64,000 bases of DNA, taken from the NCBI RefSeq assembly GCF_949628215.1, contig NC_134281.1:6210501-6274500 (forward strand). The letters are read 5' to 3'. Of the stretch, positions 37,601 to 49,600 are shown in pieces (positions within the stretch are counted from its first letter, which is position 1; each line of letters starts with the position of its first letter). The notes under the pieces were generated by a model. It was given only the letters and a program-made list of their open reading frames with translations, had not been told where the DNA came from and searched no databases. The DNA is from Phalacrocorax aristotelis (lineage: Eukaryota > Chordata > Aves > Suliformes > Phalacrocoracidae). Made by a program: the position numbers and the translations under genes.

Positions 37601-40600
37601 TAAAAGCCTGGTACAGCACCGCACGGCTGCCTCCGTACCATCCCGGGGAGCAAGGCAGGCATGCAGGGGATGAAGCCTCTTTGCCCATCACAGCCTAAAC
37701 GCAAGTCCCTGCAGCCCATCAAGGGGGAATGGGGTTCATTCCCTGGACTGCTGAGTTTCATGGGGTCCCCAACAAGCTGGCCTAGCTGTGGCTGCGGGTT
37801 GAGCTGAAGATAAACTTCCAGCTGCCCATCCCAAAGGTCATTACATTATGGCATTTTATGCCTTGCAAATCAAGCAAGGAGATGCAATTAGCCCCAAAAA
37901 TGGACATTGATTCAGTGCAATGCCTGCAAAAAGGAAGCGTTCCAATGCTGTACTTACGAAAACCCAGAGCCCCTCAAAAGTCCCCTGCTCCATCCCACCC
38001 AACACAGTTCACATCTGAGGGGACCAGGAAAGGGACTGAACCACACTGTGTGCAGCCAGGCATCAGCCACCACTCAGTGCCCTGCAAAGGTCCCTATTCA
38101 CACCCAGGGCCTCTCTGCAGCCCAGCCCCCCCATCCCTTTTGGGAATACTCTAGCACCTTCTTAATTTTGCACAGCATCAGCTGTGCAGCAGGCTACCAG
38201 GCAATTGCACTAGGTGGTGGCGTAAGGGCTGAGCGCAGTTTCCACAATACCTGGAGACGCTTGCTGCTGCATGGAGCAACAGGCAAGGTCAGCCAAAGCA
38301 TCCAGGGAGTCTCAGCCACCTTCTCCCCGTGGGCACGAGGCTTGCCTGGCCCGCAAGACAAGCCTAAATCTTCAATGTTATAAATGCAATAAATTATCCT
38401 AAGGACTCTGCTGTAACATTTTATGCATTGATAACTTTTATGCATTGTTCTGCATGAGTTTTATGCACTCATTAAGAAATTAAGTTGATAAAAAGAGACC
38501 AGATAGGAAGAGGAAAAAAATGCCAAAAGGTTTGCACGGTGAAATATTGTTTGAGGCCAGGCTGGAACGTTTGGAGCTTCAGACAGAAGTACGCTGGGAG
38601 TGCCTTAAAGTGTTAATGCAACCGTGAGTGGGAAGGGCAAAGGACTTAAGGACACAAATATTTTACTTCCCCAGAGATTATCTTGGGTACCGCAATGCCC
38701 TATAGCTATCTCTGTGGTCTTCACACTCCTCAAAATCCCCTTCTTTTATAAGATGGCTACATGCTAAGTTGGACATCCATGTTCAGAATGACCTGGGCAT
38801 TTGTGACGTTTTTCAACCCTGCGAAGTACTCCGACAGCATCGACAGATGCGCTGTTGCATTGAGGCAACTGCCCGGTGTTGGGTACTAAGTTCAAGCGGG
38901 TTGAAGATGCCCCTGTGCCTCACTGGGTCACGTCAAGAGACACGACTATAAGTCCGGTGGGGTCTGTGGTTCTGGGGATGGGTCCAAATCTGCGCTGAAA
39001 TGCAGGTTCACATCTCATACAGGCAGAAAGGTGAACGTGAACGTTTATTCACTCTCAAGCATATGTGGCTTTTCCTCCTGGTGAGGAAGGATCTGAGCTA
39101 CATGAACCGCTGTAGGCTCCTTCCTCCAAGCACCACCCAGAGCTCCTGGCGGGCCCCGGCACAAGGGGCTCAGCCAAAGCTTTGAACAGCCAGGAGTACA
39201 ACTCTGCCTGGCTCCCAGAGCTGTTCAGTCCAGGTCCCCAGCTGCGTCCGGGGGAACTGCTCTGACCAGAATGGGGGACTTTAAGGACAGCAAAACGTTT
39301 GTCCTCTGTGCGCCCTTTCTGGCTGTTCCTCCGCAAAGAAACACTCCCCTTCCTGTGGCAGGATTTTGAGCTCAGAGCTAGAGTTTAAGACAGGTAGGGA
39401 TGATCAAAAGGCAATCCCGTTTTGGCTTGAAAAGTAGAAAAAGAGAAGCGTGACTGTTTTTTCTCCAAGCTCTGACAACTGCCTCCAGAAACATAACTTC
39501 TTCAAATACGAGTATTTGCTTCCAACTTATACAAAACAATGACTTTTGATCATTCAATGGGTATTTTTAAAATTTATGTAAACCCTTTAGAAATGGGCAA
39601 TTCCTCATGTAAGAACCTCCTTATCTGTGATTGCTGTGAATGTGACACTACTATCCCACCTCTGTCGGTAAAGATTACCCATGTGTTTTCAGACAGAGTT
39701 CCTGCCAGGTCCTGCTGAGCTTCCCTAACTCCCTTCATCTCCCCCAGCTCCCGAAAGCCAGTGTAAATTCACTAGCACTAGTTGTGGGAACACTAGTGCA
39801 GTGCTGCTAGCGTTGGCATGGGGAAAACCCTGCTACAAAGTAAGATGCTGTTTGAAGAATCTGTGGATCATATAGAGCAACGGCTGGAGTCACTGGCATA
39901 ATTAGTAATAAATAATCATAAGGACGACAGCTAGCACAAGACCCACAGTAAAAACAGAGGCACTTCCCATTGAGCTCTGTAATATTGTTTTTACTCCACT
40001 TTGTGGACTGAAATACATGTAATTTGTTTTTTCTAATTTGATGTACATTGTATCTTCATTATTACAATTTAACTTCTGGGTTAAAATCCTGCCCTTCTTA
40101 CTTACTCTGATTGACTTCAGTGGTCTACGGAATTTGACCGCTTCCAATTAATGCTATGCACTTGGGTTTCTGCTTAGCACTGTCGTGCACTGTTAATTGT
40201 TTAATAAAATGACTGCGTTGGGCACGTGTGCGAGAGACAGGGACAGAAAAAGTGTATGCGACAAGAAAACTTTTCTTCGTGAATAAAGACCATAAAAAAA
40301 CCATACAGCTTTAAGCCTCTAAAAATAAGGGAAATGTAATATGTAATAAATATATATATATTTACAAAATTACACCTGGCCTCCTGTGATTGTCAGTGCT
40401 GAACAGTATCTCAATTACAGCAGTACAATGTGGCTTTTAAAGTGCATATATATTTGTCTCAAGTAAAAAGGGGAAAGAAGTATTGTCTATTAAGTGTCAA
40501 AAACCTTCTCTTTAACCACAGAAGGCTTGGACAGACTAAGGAAATATTTCATCTGGAAGAGAAATGCTAAAAACTACCCTTCACGTTATTGGAAAACCTA

Positions 40601-43600
40601 TTATCAAATGCTAAAACCTCTTCTTAAGTCCCTGAGTATACACAGCAACAGAGCAGGCTTGGTTCTAAGTATTTAAACCTTTGTTAAGAAAAAGACAACA
40701 TAAAAAGGGATGCAATCCACCTGCTAATTAGAAACTTTATTTGCTGAGATACTGTTCATTTGAGCTTTTTAGAACACTTCATTCTCTTTGTACCTTCAGA
40801 ATGAGACTACATTTTACTTACGGGGAAATGCAGTTGACTTTTACTCCTCTGTCAATCCACTCGGTTCCTAGTGTCTGCGTTAATTTTACGACCCCAGCTT
40901 TCGAGGTGTTGTACGCCAACTGCTTCTGCGGGTGCGGGACTAGAAGGGATTCAGAAATAGAAAATTATTTATTCTCCTCAAATTAAGGTAACTTCAGCAC
41001 TACATGGACAACTCCCTGCACTGAGATGAACTATTTGCCATTTTCTCTGATACTAGGCAGGGAGCAACAAGAATTTAGACACCCACAACAGAAAACCTCT
41101 AAATATGTATTTTGTCACCTCATGTTTTTGCCTCAGCAGCTGGGCTACTGGAAAAAAAATGAAGGGAAAAAAAAAGAAAAAGAAATAAAGCCATTTAAAA
41201 GGTTCCGTATTTGGGCAAAGCCAAATCCAATGTATTAAACATGCATATGCAATATTTGACTACTCCCAAGAAGGATAAATAATCACCTACACACATGCAC
41301 ATTCATATATGATAAACAGGTATATGTTTATATACTAAATAATTGTACACTGAAATACTAATAAAATATAGTATAGCATAATGATATGATATAATGTAAT
41401 ATGACCTAAGTGCATAATAGATTTTATATAACATATTATATTATATACAGCTTCTTGGAACAAATTATTTTCCTTAATTTTTAAGTTATCCGTAGAATTG
41501 TCTGAAGCAAACACATTGTATTACCTAATCAGTGTTTGTGTGGATGTGAGCGCAGGTGCGTCCCAAAAATTCTGAACGCCCACCACTTTCAAAATGTGAA
41601 GCTTTTGAAAATGTTTCAGAGATGTCACATGTCAGTCAGAGACTAATTACAACGTTCAAGCTTGTTAGTGCCGTGTGCTCGGGTAGCTCTGCCCCTCCGC
41701 CAGCTCTCACGCTTGCAGTATTCCCAGGAAAGCTACTTAGGGACAAATCCCCAGTGGGTGTAAAGTGCTTTAAACCCACGGGAGTCAGACCAAATTGGTC
41801 CAGCTGTTGGGATTTACACCCACAAAGTGTCTCTCCTTGGACTTTTTTGGCTGCCGCAATGACTTCATTAAACAAATCCAGTGCAAAGCATAATTAGCAC
41901 CGTATCGGTACTGAGCATCACTGAGATGCTGACTCTTTCACGGAAGGAGAGTGGGGAAAATCAGTGCTAAATACCAGTAATCGCAAAGGCAAGTAATTGT
42001 AGCCTGTGGGATTCGGTAACTCTGAACCCTGGAAGCAGGTGAGTCGCTGCGTTTGTGTAAGGTACAGCAGGCAACCTCCCAGCATTTTGATGAAAGCACA
42101 TAAGCGACACTGGTTGATGGCATTAAATTGGTCTTAATTTATTAAGTTAAGCTGATGCATCAGTTCTAGATCACTACCACCCATGGTATCCCAGCACATC
42201 CACTATTGCTTTTATTGACTACAACTATTTGAGTATGTCAATTTAAAGGGTGAGAAAAAGATGATAACAAATTGAGTTATCCAAACTGTGAAAGAGCCAA
42301 AAGCCCTGCTGAAAATGACTGAGCATGTGAATAAGGACCTTTGCCTTGAACATAGTTGTTTGTGAATAGATTTAAAGCACACACCCATGATGGGAGCAAC
42401 AACTAGCGTCTCTTTTTTCTGCATGTGCTGAAGGTTTGCTCAGAATTTGGAGGCCTTTTGCTTGCTACAAAGAGCATTTCACACCACAGCTCCCCTCTGC
42501 CAGCGCTTATTCTGTGCTCGTTTTCTGTTCAACATGAAGCGATTTGCATTTCGACCATTGCTTTGCCCTCGGCGTGTGCCTGTCACCCCCCAGACACAGT
42601 GCACCGTGTGGGCTCTCAAAAAGATGTGGAATGTAGTTTCTTGATTAATTGCCATGCATCAGCTCCAAGTTACATACAACTTTGGTAGTTAACCTTCTAA
42701 CCTCCCAAAAGCAGTTCTTTGCTAAGCTTTCCAAACATGTCTGTTTGTGATAAATCATTCAGTGCTTGCTAAGAGGATAAGAGTTTTGGCACCAGCTCTG
42801 CACCTCTAGCACACATGGGTGAGAACAGCAAGTTGCTGTAAGCTATCAGAATCAGCTTTCTGATTTGGGGTGGGTGCTCAGACAGGGTTTTCAAGAGTCC
42901 TTCCATGTAAATGCTTTCATCTTCACAAGAATATCTAAGGAAGGTAATTCAGAAGCTGAAATTTGCCCCTCCTGAGACACTTGGCCCCTCTCAGTGGGAA
43001 AAGCTGAAGAAGAACCCAATGAGTGTTGTGAAGCTCGGGTGCTGGGTGGGCTTTCTGCAGCTGAGCACCCTGCACCACCTCTGCTGCCCTTACCTAAGGT
43101 GGTCTCTTATAGACAGAAGAGCAAATCTGCAACCCTCCAAACTCATAGAAAACAGGGCTAGAGCTTGTGAATAAAGGTACGCCTCCAGCAGTGTCACAAA
43201 AAACTCTGAATTTGTAAGGCTTCTGGGAAGTGAGGGCACTCGCTTCTGTTTCAGATGGAGAAGATGGGAGGAAAGCAGATAAAAATGCTACCAACATCAG
43301 CTGCATTACATTTTAAACACCTGACACTGTTTTTCCAACCTTGTTCGGTGCATAAGGCTTCCAGCCTGACCTTGAAGCAGCCATGTAATGTTAATGAGAG
43401 GTGCACACAGATAGAGAAGACCAGACCACTTACCACTAAAGATATGCACTGTAAAAATTACGGATCTGAGTTACACCTGTGTAAATCGCAGAGCCGCAGC
43501 AGCCTTGTCTCCGCTGCTGAAGCATAAGTCTGGAATAATTCCAGTGAAATACCAGAATCAAAATGCACATATGCAAAAATGTATGTAGCTTATCTTCAAT

Positions 43601-46600
43601 TAATTGAAACTGATTCTGAGCAGTGTATCTGGAAAAATCACAAACAAAAGCCTCCCTATCCTGCTAAGTGTCTCCTAATTTTCCTGTATCTCTGAGGAAG
43701 GACTCAACCTACAACAACAAAAAAAAATATCCCCTAACTATTTCTAGAAACATTTCATACTATGCCAGTTGGCCAACATACTTAAATAACCAACCAACCA
43801 ACATATTTATTTAACATTCAGCAGATGGACATGATATGAACATCGTGGTTTTCAGTCGTAGTTTTATAACTACTAGGTTTTTTCAATGCCAAGATTCAAA
43901 CAGGTTCAGAAGGTAAACACATCTCTTCGTCTCTTAACTTCTGGCCTAGCATGCATTAACTTTCAATGACATTTGAATGCATCTTGCAATGACCCTTCCA
44001 GGCTGCTCTGAGGGTTGCTTTCCAGTGTTTGTTCCTGCTCCAGGACCCATACCGCCCTCAGACATCAGATGTAATCCCCATGTGGGTCTCAGTGGACTTG
44101 GCATACCAGCCAAGGAGGTGCAGCCCCGAGCTGGGGCTGGGATGGATGCCGTGGTGGAGCGGCGTTACCTTCCCGTTCAGCAGAACCATGCCAGGGCCTG
44201 AAGGAGAAGCTAGGGAAATGCCTCTCCTTAAGCAGTGGAGAGCACTTCTGGGCTGCAAGGGCAAGGCTGGGAGCAGAGTGCCAAACCAGCAAACCCCCGG
44301 CTGGTGCCAATTTCCAGAGCTCCATAACTTTGCCTAGGGTGGAATACTTCCCAGTAAACTTTGCTCTGTGATGATGATGTGGACGGTGACAGCCCAAGCC
44401 CAGACCAGAGCCCGGCTGGGCATTCGAAATCGAAAGCTTTACATTCTTTTCAAAACTATTTTTCTTTGGGAGATTTTGTAACTCTGCAAAGCTGGGGTGG
44501 AGGGATGGTGCCTGTGTTTAAGCATAAGTAAAACAGCTGGCAAAGACGCTTGAAAAAAAGATTAACAACGACATTATAAATGCATTTTTGAAGAAACATT
44601 TAAAGTTACTGTGCAATAAACTGAGCAGAATGTCACAGAATGTCAAACTGGGCACAGTAAAAATAAATGTTATTCCCAAGGAAAATAAAAAGACTGCATA
44701 TTTATGTAACATTCAGCAGATGGACATGATATTAATACAGGGGTTTTCAGTTGTACTTTTATAGCTACTAGATTTTCTTGCCTAACTTGGCAACCCAAGG
44801 CACCATTTGATTTTTGGATTTGGACAATACTGCAACAGATGTCCAGACCAATAAAATAAATTCCTAAAGGGCTATGCTTAATTTGTGTAATTGATCAAGT
44901 TTTGTTACATGGGCCTCAGTTCACCAGCATGTAACTGCCTTCCAGATTAGCTCAGCAGTAGGGATTTCATTCCATATGTTACAATGGTTTATTGGCGCTT
45001 TTGACAACACTGCTGATTCAGCAGCGTTGGTGGAGACACCTGTTGGCAACGATAATGAAATAAAACCCATGGTACCGGGGCAACGACTGGCACAAAAGCT
45101 TTTGGGTGGCTTGTAAACACCACAGGGGCACGGCTTCCTGCACTCAAATGCGTTTTCCCGAAATTACTGGGGAGCGCACCAGCACCTCTCCCGTGCCATC
45201 GGTGCATCGGAGTCAGAGAAGGTGACTCCACCTCTTCTATAAAAAGTAATAAGTGCGCTAAAACATAGAGGACAGATAAATGTTGAAAAATGATATCAAT
45301 AAAAATTTTGTAGTACATTTCCTCTAATACAAAATGTCAGTGATTTACTCCTTCCCAATACAGGTTTAATTGATTCAAATAGCATCGGTAGTAATTAAAA
45401 TATGGATTCTGAAGCACAACTGTTAGCTCTCATCACTCACCTATTAAACTTGCCATAGATGCTGTGTTAATTATCTTCCCATATCCTTGATTCAGCATAA
45501 TGCGGCCTGCAGCCTGTGACAGAAATTAAAGGAAAGACCAGTGACCCTTTTTGTGATTGTGCTAATAATGACATGATAATAAATTAGTCTTCACTTTTCA
45601 GAAGAGTTTATGTGCTAACACATTTTTTTTAAGCACTTGATATAAAAACTTGATATAAAAATGGCTGATGCAGGAAAAATCCCATTGCCGTTTCAGACCC
45701 TCTTCACTGTTGGCAATATTTTTCAAAATAATCACTAATGTTGGGAACGCCCCCCCAAAGTTTTCTGCTATTCAGGAAGTGTCAAATAGCCACCGTCCAA
45801 AAAACCCTGGCCATCCTTAAATGCCTGGGCTTGGGCAGCCAGTAGGTACCAGCTGCTTCTGAAAATATTAACCAAAATCTGTAACTGGTATAAAGCAAAT
45901 CCCTCCTTAACTCCCCCAAAGGTAGGACCAGTTCCATTGTGATAATTAGTAATAAAGTGCTGTGAAATCTTGGTAAAGTAAATGCTTAAAAAAATGTTAC
46001 CATTTGCAAAACAAACGAGTACAGCGTCTCACACTTACTTGGCAGCACAAAAATAATCCTCGTAAATTAATATTAAAAGTTTTGTCCCATTCCTCCAGGG
46101 AAGTATCTTCGCTTGCAGAGTTCATATTGATCCCCGCATTGTTGCATGCGATGTGAACCGTGCCCCAGCGAGCTACAATTGTATCCACCATCCTTTGCAC
46201 ATCCTCGGGTTTGCTTATATCTGCTGCGATGGCAATGCTTTTAATCCCTGCATACAAGTAAGTGATGAAGTCAGTGAGGGAATTCACAGAGAAATAAAAA
46301 ATCTGTTTTATGATTATTTATTAATATATATACCTATATGTATTTTATATATATGCCACCTTAATTCATTGCTCCACAAATTGTAATAAAATGTGTGTTT
46401 GTTATTGCGATACCGCTATTAAAGTTGCTAACTGGTGCGAGGTTTGCTTGTTGGAGGCAAACATAAAACCGAGGTACGAGAGTGGCGTTTGCCACTCCAC
46501 CGGGACGAAGTGTTGAACGCTGCACCATCTTCTGTCCAAACTGCACCATCTTCTGTCCAAATCCTCAACTGCAGCTTCCCCACAGAGAGCATCACTCGGG

Positions 46601-49600
46601 GGTGGATGGTGACAGCTCAGGAGCAAGACAAAGCAAAGGACTCTCTCATTTGCTCAGATGTAGATTTTTTTTAAGGCCAGTTTCCCCCCAAGACGCTGCA
46701 GAAATCAAACATATTTGCCCAAAAAGTGCTTTCTGGATGAACTACAGCGTCCAGGCGGCTGGAAGCTTCAGACAAAACCAGACCAGTTTTAGGTGGGAGC
46801 TAACTGGGAATGCCTGCAGGTTCCCAGGTATGGTAGTCACGGTGCCTGGCCTTATTTGTTGCAAATCACACTACCAGAATAACACAAACGTTCAGAAGTT
46901 CAGAGATTTACTGAATTAGAAACAGGCAAAAGTTGTACTTTTTTTCCCCAGAGAAATCCAGGCATCGACTTTTGCACCAGTGCTGATCCATAAATAGCTT
47001 CATCTAATTTACTGTCAAAATCAGCTTTCAATACCCTTATTATTAAACAACTACTGAGGCATGTGATGCCAATAGGATTATACCCATCCTGAAAGTCAAA
47101 CAAGGCTGCCCAGTAAGGGCTGTGGTGAAATGGGTCTTAACTCACAAGGAGGGGGGCAGCCGCTGGGGTTGCACCATAGAGCAGCAATCTGCAAGCAAAC
47201 AGCGCACAGGTAGAAAGTTACAGCTGTTAACGCAAGATGTTTTACTTCTATTTAAATGGAAAAATTATTCCCCATTGGTCCCTTTTTTCAATTATTCTAA
47301 TGAAAATTTTAAAAGAAGCCTTAAACCTAGCCTAGGAGAGCAGAAGGCTCTCCCAAAATGAAGCTTTGAGATGGAGATTTCCATGAAAGCAAGGCAAAAG
47401 AATAACCACCCAGTGATGCTGGAAGAAAATGACAGGAAAGCGGCTTTTGGATGGAAAAGCTCCTCTTGATCTCCCATGCTTCCAGGAGCCTGCCAGAGGG
47501 CACACCCCAAGGTGATGCTGGTCTGGGGTGCTCCCTATGTTGGGCCATGGGACTTAACGTCCCCTCTGGCCTTCAGCTATGCCACGGTCCCCTTGCTTTC
47601 CATGGCAGAAAAAAGGGCAGACTCATAATGCAGCCACCCACAAAAATGGATGCACGTTCTGCCACAAAACAAGACCTCTTATTTTATCACAGGTTTTATG
47701 CTAAATGTGTTGAAGGAATAAGAATAGCCAGACAACCCATGTTGCTCCTCCTAATTGTTATCAAGACGTGTAACATACAGGGAGCTGCCTCAATCTTTCT
47801 TATTCAATTTACAGACAAAATGGGTGCAAGCGTGTTACTAATGGTAACAGAATGAGGCTCTTCACCTGCCCTCCAACTCTCACCCCATTTATGGCTTCGT
47901 CTTATAAAATAGTTCATAAAAACAAGACAAAAGGTGCCATGCATAAATGTCTAGTGAAGAAGCAGTGAAGGCACACTCACTTCAAACCAGAGTCCCACAC
48001 TTGACCTTAATCAATTCAGCTGATATCCCTGCACTCTGACAGGGGGAAAAAAACCACTTTCTGTCTCTCCACTGTCTCCCCAAACCATCTGTTAAAAATA
48101 AATTAAAAAAAATGAAATAAAATAAACTATGGAAAAATGGCTTAAAATCTGTAGTCCTAACCAAAGATAAGAAACCTAAGACATGACCGTGCTGCTACAT
48201 GCACGACAGTACCAACGCACCTCTACAGTCCTCGGTTTAGTTTTGCAGTGCTCGTGGAGGCAGTTTTGTGATGAGAAGGGCAGGAGAGGAGCCCAGTGTC
48301 TCCGTGCTGGAGAGGCACTGATGTGCTGAATTTGCCCAACATGTCCTTCTGCAGGGGACATGTACATAGCCCCCCTGCCATGGGGCTCTGTCTCTGCTCT
48401 CTCCGTATAAATGGAAGTAATACATTGCATTGAGACAAGAAGATCAAAAGTGACATCGCGGGGAAGGCATTTGCATAGTTTACAGGGAAAATGCACATTT
48501 TAAAAATCCCATCAGACTAATTCTTCCCTTAAGGTACAGGCAGTGATTCCCGCTGAAGACAGAGGGGTATGTAGTGGAAGGTAACCCTCAGGATTTTTGG
48601 TTATGTTTCATCATTTTTGGTTCTTCTGTCAGGATCCATTAGCAGCTCCTGCAAAAGGTATTCACACAGGATCTAAAAACAAAGACCCCTGCAGCCAAGG
48701 GAGATACACCCGAGCTGTCTAACAAAGATAAAACCGAGATCACAGAGATTCTGATGCTTAAAACTCACCATGAAATGATGGCACCATCCCAAAAGACAGT
48801 AAAGGGCTCCTGGGTATAAGAAGCAAAGAGGGTTTAAGAAAGCTAAGCAAAATGTTTTGAAAAAGTATCTGTATGGGAATGACTTGGGGCACTGCGCTAC
48901 TGCATTTCCAACTTTGAGTTTGAGACCCACAACCAAAAAGGGGGGAAAAAAAATCACAGCTCCTTTGTGCTTATTATAGCAGGAAAAATACGTATTAATA
49001 CTACGATTGCTTCAGGCTTACTCATGTGAATATTTTGGGGGTAAAGCTAGCTGAACCTTTTTGTCAAAATTTATTTCCAACAGAGTATGTTACTTTTTTG
49101 AAGCCAAAATATTTCATGGAAACATATTGATTTCAACAAAAGTTTTCAAGGCAAAACTTCTGAGGTCCAGGCTAGACTCTCTAGTTACCTCTGGAGAGAA
49201 AGAGATTGAAAAACTGACCTTTTCAGATCCTTTCCAAAAATGGGCATTTGGATATAATTCCCTTTCACAAAAGCATTACAAAGTTTGGTTTTTGTTCCAA
49301 CAAGGAACGACAATAAATTTGAAACCTCAAAAACCATCATGAGATGGAATAGACGTGCCCTGACCAGCTGCACTGGTCAAGTTGATAGAGAATATGTGAC
49401 CTCAAAGGATAAAGATGTGTAAAGACTGAGTAGTGAGATTTTCTTTACTTTAGACTGTAATAATATTTGCTATGCCTCATGACCTCTCCAGCTACAGTTT
49501 GCAACACCCCCCACCTCCTCTGGGCTTGCAGCCCACCGGTGAAGGAGCAGAGATGTAGGGCAGCTGTTGAAGGATGAATGATCAAACTCCTACTGAAAAT

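Larger units (their letters stand above)
34626..40821 (-). other. MT-Ox last intron (6.2 kb)
   Basis: Begins gtaagt at 40821 and ends tttgttgcag at 34626. It holds the degenerate cttaattgggac array (37355-37492), a small AT microsatellite (40349-40362), one old repeat fragment, and a repeat-free block at 35580-36010 that may be conserved noncoding sequence. No exon was found. Confidence 0.85.
40940..45440 (-). other. MT-Ox intron (4.5 kb)
   Basis: Begins gtgagt at 45440 and ends ttctag at 40940. It holds the AT-rich tract, one old repeat fragment and the 81-base direct repeat pair. Confidence 0.85.

Noticed and set aside
43775..43801. ccaaccaacc-type simple sequence beside the direct repeat copy 1
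   Set aside because: Not shared with copy 2, so not part of the repeated unit.
46482..46919. A 145-codon plus-strand frame next to the SDR exon
   Set aside because: Contains the 21-base duplication and intron sequence, and has no protein similarity.
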